Assembly: GCA_016841605.1 (NCBI GenBank)
Contig: JAENYV010000005.1
Coordinates: 137,445-201,444 of the forward strand
Direction of reading: 5' to 3'
DNA length: 64,000 nucleotides
Origin: Dethiobacter alkaliphilus
Lineage (GTDB): Bacteria; Bacillota; Dethiobacteria; DTU022; UBA8154
This document shows, one piece after another, positions 37,072-45,165 of this stretch. The position numbers were made by a program, and so were the translations under genes. Positions within the stretch are counted from its first letter, which is position 1. Every line of letters starts with the position of its first letter. A model generated the notes under the pieces. That model did no database searches, had not been told where the DNA came from, and saw only the letters and a list, made by a program, of their open reading frames with translations.

Positions 37072-38562
37072 CTATTTCATGTCGTCAAAAGCCATAAGTG
37101 CAGGAGCTTGGCCTGGCAAACCGAGTTCCTTCCACCTTGCGCAAGCCTTATCGTATTGTTCTCTAGTTAATGCCGTTCTCAGCGAGAATTCCTTATAGTG
37201 TTCGAAATCCTTGCAAGCGTAAATCAATGCTTTAGAACCAAAGGGCCGGGTTTCATTAGGGTTTTTGCTGGGATCGAGGTAGGTTGACCAGGTGTTACGA
37301 AGGATATCAATATCCTCAGAACATCTACAACGTGTTGAGGCTGCCCACATGACTTCCCCCAGATTTGACGGGTCGATATCCTCGTCAACCACAAAGGTAA
37401 ACTTCTGGTAATATGCACCACCAGCGCACTGTGCTGCGATTGCGGCAGCTTGTTGAGCGTGCCCGGGATATTGTTGCTTCAAAGCAACTGTTGTCATCCC
37501 AAATCCACCGGCGCATTCCGGCGCACCCCAGACACCCTTAATCCCAGGAATTCCGCAAGCCTCCATGTCACGCCATGTCTTGGCTCCACGCAAGAGGCCC
37601 AAGAAAAGACTTTGTTCGTTGGAACCAGGCATATCAGCCATCAGGGCAGCTGTCATGATGGGTTTGTTGCGGAAATACATGGCTTTAATTTCAATATACG
37701 GGGTTTGTTCATTGCCAGGGCGTCCGTAATAACCCGTAAACTCTCCAAAAGGCCCTTCCGGTCTACCCGTCGGATATGAATAACCCTCAATGACCAACTC
37801 GGCACGTGCCGGAATGGGAAGGCCCGTATGCTTGCCAAGTACTACTTCAATGGGCGCTCCGTTCAGTCCGCCTGCGTAATCATATTCGGATTCATCCTTG
37901 GGAAATCCTGTCGCAGCACAGATGAAGAGCAGTGGGTCAATACCGTAACAGCTGACAACTGGGCAAGGTTTTCCAAGTGCCCACCATTTCTCACGATCAA
38001 GCAAGGTATCTTTGCCAGGTGAAGAATAATAGCCAACAATGTTTTTCTCATGTACCATTTGCCGGTAGGTGCCTAAATTGATCCGTCCGGTTTCAGGGTC
38101 TTGAGTGATGATGGCATCAGATGTGCCGATGTAATGTCCACCGTCCCTTGGCCAATGCTTTGGAACAGGTAAAGCTAGCAGGTTGATGTCGTCGCCTTCC
38201 AGAACATTTTCATAAATTGGCGCATCCTTAGGTTCTACGGTAACTGGTGGTATTTTTTTCATGAATTCATCTTTGAGATACTCTGCGAGCTGAATTGGTG
38301 TCCGACCCGGTTTTGCCCGCATCGCCAGGGAAAGCCGATTCATGCTGTTGCCAATAGGGTTAAACAAAACTTTAACATCTCCGCTGAATCCTTTGGGGTT
38401 CTCAAACAACAATGTCGGGTGACCAGGGTTTTGACCGTTCATATAGGTGATCGCACCCATCTCTAGGACAGGATCCACCTCTTGAGTCACATGTTTTACT
38501 TCTCCAAGTTTTTCAACCGCAGCCAACCACTCACGCAAATCTCTAATTTTTACCTCTGCCAT
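37072..38562 (-). CDS. UbiD-family decarboxylase
   Basis: 496 aa. prFMN-dependent (de)carboxylase family, typically acting on aromatic or alpha,beta-unsaturated acids. Motifs: MAEVKIRDLREWL, GRINLGTYRQMVHEKN with the conserved Arg, PEGPFGEFTGYYG carrying the catalytic Glu, and PECAGGFGMTTVALKQQYPG. The substrate cannot be read from sequence. No ubiX flavin prenyltransferase is in the window, so cofactor supply must come from elsewhere. The ATG at 38562 with TTGGAGG upstream is preferred to a TTG three codons earlier. The DASS transporter lies upstream on the same strand, suggesting uptake then decarboxylation. Confidence 0.92.
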   Translation of the reverse strand: MAEVKIRDLREWLAAVEKLGEVKHVTQEVDPVLEMGAITYMNGQNPGHPTLLFENPKGFSGDVKVLFNPIGNSMNRLSLAMRAKPGRTPIQLAEYLKDEFMKKIPPVTVEPKDAPIYENVLEGDDINLLALPVPKHWPRDGGHYIGTSDAIITQDPETGRINLGTYRQMVHEKNIVGYYSSPGKDTLLDREKWWALGKPCPVVSCYGIDPLLFICAATGFPKDESEYDYAGGLNGAPIEVVLGKHTGLPIPARAELVIEGYSYPTGRPEGPFGEFTGYYGRPGNEQTPYIEIKAMYFRNKPIMTAALMADMPGSNEQSLFLGLLRGAKTWRDMEACGIPGIKGVWGAPECAGGFGMTTVALKQQYPGHAQQAAAIAAQCAGGAYYQKFTFVVDEDIDPSNLGEVMWAASTRCRCSEDIDILRNTWSTYLDPSKNPNETRPFGSKALIYACKDFEHYKEFSLRTALTREQYDKACARWKELGLPGQAPALMAFDDMK

Positions 38563-38712
38563 ACTTGTCAACCTCCAAATCTATTTTTTACCTCCGGTCT
38601 TACTTACATTATTGCACGCATTATGGCGAACTTCAGTAGCTTTAAGCACACAAATTAAGAATATTTAATATAAAAAATTTAAACTCTGATAATCCAATCC
38701 AAACGCTCATTA

Positions 38713-38767
38713 TCTTATACCTTATACCTTATACCTTATACCTTATACTTTATACCTTATACCTTAT
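38713..38767. repeat. Tandem heptamer array (TATACCT), about 8 units
   Basis: Seven-base units TATACCT/CTTATAC repeat through this stretch with one variant unit (TATACTT). The array lies in the gap between the transporter and UbiD genes and reaches the transporter stop codon. Confidence 0.9.
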
Positions 38768-40251
38768 ATAATGAAGGGGATTGAGAACAACATAATTACT
38801 ATACCTCCCCCTATAGCACAGGGAAGCATGGTACGGAACAGCTCTGGGACTGTAACAACTCCAGCACTAAAGGCCGTTGCACATGGCGCTCCACCGGAAG
38901 GTAAAATAAAATCCATATTTCCAAGTGACCCAATCATAATTGTGTACGCATGTACGTTTAACCCTATTGCTGCAGCAATTGGTATAGTTACTGTTAAATA
39001 CATAGACGCGAATCCGGTGCTGCTGATAAAAGATGTCAGTAAAACACATAATATGGCCGAAGCAAGTACCAGGATTAGACCCGAACTAGAGCTAAGGGCT
39101 TGAAGCGACCCTTCAAGGAAACCTAATAATCCTACGGACTGATCACTGAACATCCCTGAAAAGGAAAGTGCGCCTGCTATGAGTAAGATAACACCCCAGT
39201 TAACATCTGCAGAGGCATCTTTCCAAGTAAGAAGAGGTTTCTTTTCGGCATCTGCCGGGATAAGGAAGAAAAGAATCGCTGCGTAAATCGGCACTACATG
39301 TAAATAGGCTACTTTGGTAAGGTACAGTATTAGCGCATTATCAAAGCCCAGTTGTTTCAAGCACGGTACTACCAACCACAAAAATATTGCCACGAATAAA
39401 CCTAAGACCGTAATCCATTCCTTCTTGGTCATCCGACCTAAATTACTACGATGTTCTATGAGTTCAGAGTAACCAGGAAATTCCTTAACATCAGGCGGGT
39501 ATACAAAATTAACTATTACCCAAAAAGCAAGAAAGACCAAAATAGTCATAGGAACACCCATTTTAGCCCATTCATAGATGTTGACTCCAGCTCCCGTTAA
39601 TTTTTGTAGAACCCCGATTGCTGCGACAGAAACAGTGCTGCCAATCATAATAGCAAAGCCTGATGATTGGGCTCCCAGTAAAACACAAAAGATCAGGAAC
39701 CCTGGGACATTGGATTTACCGTCTCTTTGCTTGGAAGAGTTAATCTCTGCCTGAGCTATTTTATCTTTGTTATCAGAAAATAATTTAGCCACTGACATAA
39801 TGATGGGTAAAAAGAGGGCAACTGTAGCCGTATTAGACACGAAGATAGTAATGATAGCAGCTGACAGCATGAAAGCAAAACCGATCCGGCGTGTCTTACC
39901 TTTAACCCAGCTCATTGTCATCAGAAAGTAGGCAATACGTTCGGCAAGGCCAGACCTAAGAACTGCAGACCCTAGCAGGAATGAACCTATTAACAAGAAA
40001 ATTATGGGCTGGAGGTAGTAGCCTACCATGGTTACAGGAGCAATTATCCCGGAGAGACTCATAAAAACCAGTGGAATCAGTGACGCGATTGGTAGGGGCA
40101 TAGCCTCAAATGCCCAAAACATAATAGTTAGAAACACTACTCCTACAGTAAACTTCATTTGAACAGTAAACCCTGGTACATTAATAAGAAAAACAACGAT
40201 AAATCCAAGAGCGGATATGATAGATGCCCTAAGTGTTTTATTAGTAGTCAA
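38764..40251 (-). CDS. DASS-family (SLC13) anion/dicarboxylate transporter
   Basis: 495 aa with about 12 membrane segments. Family signatures include NTATVALFLPIIMSVAKLF in the first half and SSTGFASMYLTVTIPIAAAI with GSLGNMDFILPSGGAPCATA in the second; SNTATV and the STG-type loops form the Na+/substrate sites in DASS proteins. The family moves sulfate, di- or tricarboxylates or related anions with Na+. The TTG start has GGAGGAA 7 bases upstream. The UbiD neighbour suggests an organic acid substrate (inference). Confidence 0.9.
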   Translation of the reverse strand: MTTNKTLRASIISALGFIVVFLINVPGFTVQMKFTVGVVFLTIMFWAFEAMPLPIASLIPLVFMSLSGIIAPVTMVGYYLQPIIFLLIGSFLLGSAVLRSGLAERIAYFLMTMSWVKGKTRRIGFAFMLSAAIITIFVSNTATVALFLPIIMSVAKLFSDNKDKIAQAEINSSKQRDGKSNVPGFLIFCVLLGAQSSGFAIMIGSTVSVAAIGVLQKLTGAGVNIYEWAKMGVPMTILVFLAFWVIVNFVYPPDVKEFPGYSELIEHRSNLGRMTKKEWITVLGLFVAIFLWLVVPCLKQLGFDNALILYLTKVAYLHVVPIYAAILFFLIPADAEKKPLLTWKDASADVNWGVILLIAGALSFSGMFSDQSVGLLGFLEGSLQALSSSSGLILVLASAILCVLLTSFISSTGFASMYLTVTIPIAAAIGLNVHAYTIMIGSLGNMDFILPSGGAPCATAFSAGVVTVPELFRTMLPCAIGGGIVIMLFSIPFII

Positions 40252-40285
40252 GGTATATTCCTCCCCGTATTAATCAATTTAGTTT

Positions 40286-40325
40286 CTACCTCGCGAGTCC
40301 AAGAAACTGAGGGAACGCGAGGTAG
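40286..40325 (-). promoter_or_regulatory. Inverted repeat in the transporter leader
   Basis: CTACCTCGCG and CGCGAGGTAG form a perfect 10-bp stem around a 20-base loop. AGTTTCT/AGAAACT, overlapping one arm, offers an alternative pairing. It lies 35 bases before the DASS start, so attenuation or translational control is possible. Confidence 0.4.
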
Positions 40326-40475
40326 CTTTGAATAACCAGCCGGGATGTGAATAGATTGCTCATCACCTCTTTTCTTGAATTAGTACTCTTGCCCAGAGGA
40401 TCCGTCTTTAATAATACTTTCTGTTCGACTTCTGAATCCTTACCTAATAGCTTAGGGCCACCTTTTTTTCATCAT
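40286..40475 (-). pseudogene. Small ORF broken by a one-base shift in an A7 run, function unknown
   Basis: On the minus strand, AAAGGAGGGATATTT precedes ATGATG, then seven A (40463-40469). As written the frame stops after MMKKRWP. With one A fewer it continues as GGPKLLGKDSEVEQKVLLKT and on through SRKEVMSNLF to FLGLAR and TAG, about 62 residues with normal-looking composition. It resembles no family I recognise. Either a decayed or phase-variable small gene in the transporter operon, or a homopolymer sequencing error. Confidence 0.4.
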
Positions 40476-40965
40476 AAATATCCCTCCTTTCAATTTTTAC
40501 TTATTAATTTTTTCATCTGTAATACGCTTCCGAGCTTCGGCTAATTCATATCTGCTTCCAGTGCAAAAAACCCGAATGGAAAAGATGATTTATGGATCAT
40601 CAATGTCCGCTAAGTGTAAAGATATTCTTGTTTTAATATGGCATAAATGTTTTTGGAGTTCAGTAGCATTAATTACAAAAGTAACAAAAATATTCAAAAT
40701 ATTTTTGTTACCGACTCAGAATTTCATCCCCTCAGGTTTTGCTATTGTGGCAACCTAGCTAATTGAAGTTACTTACGTTTATAAAATTTGCCCCTAAAAT
40801 AAGGAACTGTCTCATAATAATGTTCGAGGACATTCATTAAAAGGCAGCTCCTTTTTTGTAGTTGTAGCGTAGGCTACTGTTATTGTTATCACTTAATGTT
40901 TATAATAGAATTATCTTTAAGATATTTCATAATATCAATATTCTTCAAAAAAGGGGTGTTATGAG
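40476..40965 (+). other. Intergenic region between the transporter operon and the Crp-type gene
   Basis: 490 bases without a credible gene; short frames here lack ribosome sites. It holds a perfect palindrome (40681-40711), an imperfect hairpin AAGGAACTGTC...GGCAGCTCCTTTTTT (40802-40857) that could terminate or be a decayed insertion end, and the leader of the Crp-type gene. Confidence 0.5.
40681..40711. promoter_or_regulatory. Perfect 31-bp palindrome (possible operator)
   Basis: GTAACAAAAATATT, a 3-base centre CAA, then AATATTTTTGTTAC: 14-bp arms with no mismatch. It lies between the divergently transcribed transporter operon and Crp/Fnr-type gene, where an operator is expected. It is not a typical Crp/Fnr site (TTGAT-N4-ATCAA). 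Confidence 0.5.
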
Positions 40966-41670
40966 ATGACTGATAATGAGTGGTCTAAATGCAACAACAG
41001 CTTTTGTGGTTCCTTAAATAGTAAAACGAGAGAAAGCTTTTGTGAGATAAAAAGGGTTGCTCATTTCAAAGAAAGGCAAGAATTTTGTTTAGACAGAAAT
41101 ACTGTCTCCTTAATTACCAATGGCAATTTAATAGTATTTAGAGCAAGATACAATGGAAAACGTCAGGGAATTGAATTTTTGCATAAAGGAGATCTGCTTG
41201 GCATAACTTCTCTTTACAGTTCTAATCAAGATATAAACGAGTACGATATCAGTATCTATCCAAAAACTGAAGGTGAATCATGTAATTTTCCACTGCAAAA
41301 ATTCCAGGAACTTTGTTTAATTTATCCGGATGCTGCCATCGCCTCTTTGAAAAATATTGCTCATCGATTTGGAGTAGTAATCAAGCAGCTTGACCATGTA
41401 AGTTTGGATAAAAGTGAGGATCGAATACTAAACTTGCTTAATTTATTGTTTGAGGAAGACATATCTGATTTCCCCGATCAAAACTTGCCCTTCAGTCATG
41501 AAGAAGTCGCTATGTTTGCAGGCTTAAACAGGGTCACTGCAACCCGAGCAATTGACCGATTGCAGAAGAAGGGAATATTCACAGCGGCAAGATGTAACAT
41601 AAGAGCGGTTAGGAAACAAAACAGCGTAAAAAAATATAAGATGGATGGATCACTAAACGGGGGGCGTTAG
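40966..41670 (+). CDS. Crp/Fnr-family transcriptional regulator
   Basis: 234 aa. An N-terminal cyclic-nucleotide-type beta-roll (about 25-125; GIEFLHKGDLLGITSLYSS) with Cys at several positions, including CNNSFC and ESFC near the start. A dimer helix (about 130-160) and a C-terminal winged HTH follow (LPFSHEEVAMFAGLNRVTAT then RAIDRLQKKGIF). The effector is unknown; the clustered N-terminal Cys could bind Fe-S or sense redox, which is speculation. ATG with AAAAGGGGTG upstream. Likely controls the divergent transporter-decarboxylase operon. Confidence 0.88.
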   Translation: MTDNEWSKCNNSFCGSLNSKTRESFCEIKRVAHFKERQEFCLDRNTVSLITNGNLIVFRARYNGKRQGIEFLHKGDLLGITSLYSSNQDINEYDISIYPKTEGESCNFPLQKFQELCLIYPDAAIASLKNIAHRFGVVIKQLDHVSLDKSEDRILNLLNLLFEEDISDFPDQNLPFSHEEVAMFAGLNRVTATRAIDRLQKKGIFTAARCNIRAVRKQNSVKKYKMDGSLNGGR

Positions 41671-41715
41671 AGGGATCCGCAGGGACGGTTCTGAGGGATC
41701 CGCAGGGACGGTTCT
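41670..41715 (-). repeat. Two tandem 23-bp REP-like units
   Basis: GAGGGATCCGCAGGGACGGT followed by TCT occurs twice in perfect tandem. The first unit starts on the last base of the Crp-type stop codon. Inverted relative to the single copy at 36973-36992. Confidence 0.85.
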
Positions 41716-42198
41716 TACGGTCTACCAGTTTGCTGTTCAGCACAGTAAAAAAAATATTGGAGAAACTCGCACTCTTTACGGTTCATCTTCCGTTTTACAG
41801 GTAATCTCGGACTGGAAAAAAGAGCTTAAATCAAAGGCTTGGCAGAAGGAGAAGGATAACTGGGAACCGCTGGGGGGGGGCTGGGCACATTTTCCGATAC
41901 AAAAAAGCAGCCACTTACAAATTTTACCTTTTCTTGAAGGCTTAGCGGCTGCAATTACCGTTTCATTGTATTGATTTCTTCCGTAATGGACGGGCGTAAC
42001 GCAAAATTTTTAGAGAAAAAACTTCGGAAAGACTGCGTTTACAGGAGAAAGCTGTTAACGATGTCTAAAAACAATCTTATGCCTGTTTACCTTATGCCCA
42101 GCAAGCCTTATCGGAATTTATACATAAACATCGTGACCCTTTCTATACTGTGCGGGGACAGGTATATCCTAGACCAGTACTTTGACCGAGAATCTTAA
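41716..42198 (+). pseudogene. Unassigned decayed coding remnants
   Basis: One frame (about 41720-41970) reads VYQFAVQHSKKNIGETRTLY and QVISDWKKELKSKAWQKEKD. Another, near 42000-42170, reads EKTSERLRLQEKAVNDV, a stop, then KQSYACLPYAQQALSEF and HRDPFYTVRGQVYPRPVL. Both look like former protein-coding sequence in different frames, with no start or ribosome site. A different open frame (41971-42198) covers the same DNA but looks less natural. No family recognised; transposase or phage remnants are possible. Confidence 0.35.
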
Positions 42199-42238
42199 AA
42201 GAGACTTCTTATATGTGGGATCAGTCTATCTGGGCTGT

Positions 42239-44119
42239 TCATTTCATTAATTTGCAGATATTGTTTGTAAATTCTACCGGGTCATCTACCGTTAAACCTT
42301 CAATAAGAAGCGCCTGATTATAGAGTAAGTCCGTATAGAGATCAAGTTTACCGCGATCTTTCTCGTAAGCTTCTCTCAAAGAGTTAAATACTTCATGATT
42401 TGTATTTATTTCAAGGATTTTATTTGCTTTTATTTCCTGAGCATTGGGCATGGATTTAAGAATCTTCTCCATCTCAATGGAAACTTCACCTTCGCTTGAC
42501 AAACAGACAGGATGATTCTTCAACCTTTTGGAGGCCTTAACACCATTAACTTTATCCGTCAGAATATTTTTCATCTGCTCAAACAGTTCTTGATAATTTT
42601 TCTCATCCGCCCTGGATGAGTCTTCCTTCTGATCCGTTCCCAAGCCCAGGTCACCGCTTGAGACAGACTTAAATTCTTTCTCCTTATACGTTCTAAGCAC
42701 TTTTACGGCAAATTCGTCCACATCATCCGTAAGGTAAAGGATTTCATACCCTTTATCAGCCACAAGCTCTGTTTGCGGCAATTTATCCAATCTCTCAATT
42801 GATTCTCCGGCAGCGTAATAAATATATTTTTGTTCGTCAGGCATTCTGGAGATATACTCCTCTAAAGTTACCATTACTTTCTCAGTTGATGAATAAAAAA
42901 GCAATAAGTCTTGTAAGACATCTTTATTCATGCCGAATTCGCTGTAAATGCCATATTTTAATTGTCTGCCGAATGATTTATAAAATTCCACATATTTATC
43001 TCTCTCATTTTTTAAGAGGTTAAGCAACTCATTTTTTATTTTTGTTTTAATATTTTTGGCAATAAGCTTCAGCTGCCGGTCATGTTGCAGCAGTTCTCTA
43101 GAAATATTGAGAGACAGATCCTCCGAGTCCACCATTCCTTTGACAAAACTAAAATAATCCGGCAATAAATCAGCGCACTTCCCCATGATCATAACACCGC
43201 TGGAATAGAGTTCCAGACCCTTTTCATATTCTTTTGTATAAAAGTCATACGGAGTTTTCTCCGGAATAAATAAAATGGAGTTATAACTGACGGCGCCGTC
43301 AACGCTGATGTGAATGTACTTTATTGGTTTGTCAAAACCGTAATGCTTTTCCGTATAAAAGTTGTCATAGTCTTCTTCACCCAGTTCGTTTTTATTCTTT
43401 TTCCAGATAGGAACCATGCTGTTGACAATTTGTTCCTCAGTATAATCTTCGTATTCTTTTTCACTGTCTTCTTTAAGCCTTCTTTCGGTTATATCCATTT
43501 TAATCGGGTAGCGAATAAAATCGGAGTATTTCTTAATAATAGACCTTATCCTGTATTCCTCAAGGTATTCGTCATATTGTTCCTCTTCAGTATTTTCTTT
43601 TATGTTCAGGATAACATCTGTGCCCACTGAATCCTTTTCACACGGTTCAATACTGTAACCTTCCGATCCTTTCGATTCCCAGCGAAAGGCTTCGTCACTG
43701 CCGAAAGCTTTGCTTATGACAGTAACGGTTTTCGCTACCATAAAGGCAGAATAAAAACCCACACCAAATTGACCGATTATATCGTATCCATCTTTTATTT
43801 CATTATCGTTTTTAAAGGTCATGGACCCGCTTTTGGCTATTACACCTAGATTTTCGTCGAGTTCTTCTTTTGTCATGCCGATACCTGTATCGGAAATTTT
43901 CAATATTCTCTTCTCTTTATCAATACTTACTTTAATATAGTAATTCTCTTTATCAAAGCTTAAAGAATCGTCGGTCAATGTTTTATAATATAGTTTGTCA
44001 ATAGCATCGCTGGCATTAGAGATAATTTCTCTTAAAAAGATCTCCCTGTGGGTGTAAACCGAGTTAACCATCAGGTCTAATAACTTTTTTGATTCTGCTT
44101 TAAATTCTTTTCTTGTCAT
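42239..44119 (-). CDS. htpG: Molecular chaperone HtpG (Hsp90)
   Basis: 626 aa. GHKL ATPase N-domain: [16 protein letters not shown] (the ATP-binding Asn), [14 protein letters not shown], and [15 protein letters not shown] middle domain (about 230-490) with [18 protein letters not shown] and a C-terminal dimerisation domain follow. ATP-driven client remodelling in the cytosol, usually stress-induced. ATG with AAGGAGAGA 8 bases upstream. Codon use and composition are AT-richer than the flanking core blocks. It sits downstream of hsp20 but behind that gene's terminator, and no CIRCE is seen at its own start. Confidence 0.96.
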   Translation of the reverse strand: MTRKEFKAESKKLLDLMVNSVYTHREIFLREIISNASDAIDKLYYKTLTDDSLSFDKENYYIKVSIDKEKRILKISDTGIGMTKEELDENLGVIAKSGSMTFKNDNEIKDGYDIIGQFGVGFYSAFMVAKTVTVISKAFGSDEAFRWESKGSEGYSIEPCEKDSVGTDVILNIKENTEEEQYDEYLEEYRIRSIIKKYSDFIRYPIKMDITERRLKEDSEKEYEDYTEEQIVNSMVPIWKKNKNELGEEDYDNFYTEKHYGFDKPIKYIHISVDGAVSYNSILFIPEKTPYDFYTKEYEKGLELYSSGVMIMGKCADLLPDYFSFVKGMVDSEDLSLNISRELLQHDRQLKLIAKNIKTKIKNELLNLLKNERDKYVEFYKSFGRQLKYGIYSEFGMNKDVLQDLLLFYSSTEKVMVTLEEYISRMPDEQKYIYYAAGESIERLDKLPQTELVADKGYEILYLTDDVDEFAVKVLRTYKEKEFKSVSSGDLGLGTDQKEDSSRADEKNYQELFEQMKNILTDKVNGVKASKRLKNHPVCLSSEGEVSIEMEKILKSMPNAQEIKANKILEINTNHEVFNSLREAYEKDRGKLDLYTDLLYNQALLIEGLTVDDPVEFTNNICKLMK

Positions 44120-44198
44120 GCATATCTCTCCTTGTTCCTTATATTTTTTGTTTCATCTTAGGATGTCTTATAATTTAAACAGAAAAAATTTTTTAATC

Positions 44199-44233
44199 AT
44201 AAAAAATCAAACCCGGTTCAACCGGGTTTGATT
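44199..44233 (-). terminator. Terminator of hsp20 (minus strand)
   Basis: AATCAAACCCGG-TTCA-ACCGGGTTTGATT forms a strong hairpin, followed on the minus strand by a run of T. It separates hsp20 from htpG. Confidence 0.9.
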
Positions 44234-44254
44234 GAAAACGCACGATGTAAAAAA

Positions 44255-44695
44255 TTACTCAATGCTAATTTTAACGGCATTATCAGTCTTTGCTTCTTTA
44301 GGAACAGTTAAATTAAGGACACCGTCTTGTAGTTTTGCCTTAATGCCTTCGGCTTTGGCATCGGCCAAATAAATTGAACGTTGCATTGAACTGAAACGCC
44401 TTTCTCTATGCAGAAAATGTTTTGCATCTTCCTTAATATTTTTCTCTCTGTTAACAGATATTGATAGTTTCCCGTCATTTAATTCAATGTTTATTTCTTC
44501 TTTTTTAACACCGGGAAGTTCCGCTTCAATGCAATATTCTTTTTCTTTTTTTTGAATATCCACTTTAAAAGTGTCGCCGTTTAAACTTCTACGTGGCCAT
44601 GTATCGCTAAAAAAGTCGTCAAGCATGTTGTAGAAGTCCTCAAAAGCATTTGACCTGATACCGAAATTTTTGTTAAACGGTACTAATCCAGCCAT
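44255..44695 (-). CDS. Small heat-shock protein (Hsp20/alpha-crystallin)
   Basis: 146 aa. The alpha-crystallin domain occupies about residues 40-146: FKVDIQKKEKEYCIEAELPG, VKKEEINIELNDGKLSISV, HFLHRERRFSSMQRSIYL and KAKLQDGVLNLTVPK. The C-terminal IXI-type anchor is represented by VKISIE. ATP-independent holdase forming oligomers. The ATG at 44695 follows AAAGGAG; an earlier frame opening overlaps the CIRCE and is rejected. Confidence 0.94.
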   Translation of the reverse strand: MAGLVPFNKNFGIRSNAFEDFYNMLDDFFSDTWPRRSLNGDTFKVDIQKKEKEYCIEAELPGVKKEEINIELNDGKLSISVNREKNIKEDAKHFLHRERRFSSMQRSIYLADAKAEGIKAKLQDGVLNLTVPKEAKTDNAVKISIE

Positions 44696-44724
44696 GGTTA
44701 ACAACTCCTTTGCAGTGATTTTTG

Positions 44725-44751
44725 TTAGCACTCTCTTTGGGTGAGTGCTAA
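44725..44751 (-). promoter_or_regulatory. CIRCE element (HrcA operator) of hsp20
   Basis: TTAGCACTC, nine bases, GAGTGCTAA: a perfect match to the CIRCE consensus. It lies between the hsp20 promoter and its ribosome site, so HrcA should repress hsp20. hrcA itself is not in the window. Confidence 0.95.
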
Positions 44752-44755
44752 CTTT

Positions 44756-44784
44756 TATATATCATATTTTTATTCCTGTGTCAA
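44756..44784 (-). promoter_or_regulatory. Sigma-A promoter of hsp20
   Basis: On the minus strand TTGACA (44784-44779), a 17-bp spacer and TATATA (44761-44756), just upstream of the CIRCE. Confidence 0.8.
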
Positions 44785-44994
44785 TAAAAATTTAAAGATT
44801 TTCATTCCTTCTGGTAATGTGTATTTGACAAAAAATTGTGTTTTTAGGGCCAGTAAAGGTAAAAAATATGTCAATATTGACCAGAATTAACGATAAAGGT
44901 CTAAAGTGACCGGTTAATTAAATGTAGAAATAAATCATGATAAGCAATTTTGCGCCAATTTGCGGGATTTATAATTTAGTTATAATTTGCAGCA
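44785..44994 (+). other. Intergenic region upstream of the TRAP promoter
   Basis: AT-rich, no gene. It could hold the upstream activator sites a sigma-54 promoter needs; no clear palindrome of that kind was identified by eye. Confidence 0.4.
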
Positions 44995-45012
44995 ATGGCA
45001 TGATAATTGCAA
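44995..45012 (+). promoter_or_regulatory. Sigma-54 (-24/-12) promoter of the TRAP operon
   Basis: ATGGCATGATAATTGCAA matches the consensus TGGCACGN4TTGCW at every key position except one C-to-T. The GG and GC doublets have the required 10-bp spacing. It lies 154 bases before dctP. Activation would need an enhancer-binding protein, which is not in the window. Confidence 0.75.
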
Positions 45013-45165
45013 TATTTTATTTTAAATAAAAAAACAAAATATTTTATTTTTACAGAAGGAGGTAGTTTTTATATGTAGAATTAGTATAAGTATGTAGAAT
45101 ATAGAACATTGGAGTAAATGCAGTAAGAATCTATTATACTTTCAAAATAAAAGGGGGAAAAAGCT

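Noticed and set aside
38713..38767. Tandem repeats considered as a CRISPR array.
   Set aside because: Units are 7 bp with no spacers, and no cas genes are present.
40347..40758. Two short plus-strand frames between the transporter and the Crp-type gene.
   Set aside because: No ribosome sites and unnatural composition. One runs across the perfect palindrome and the other opposite the small minus-strand frame.
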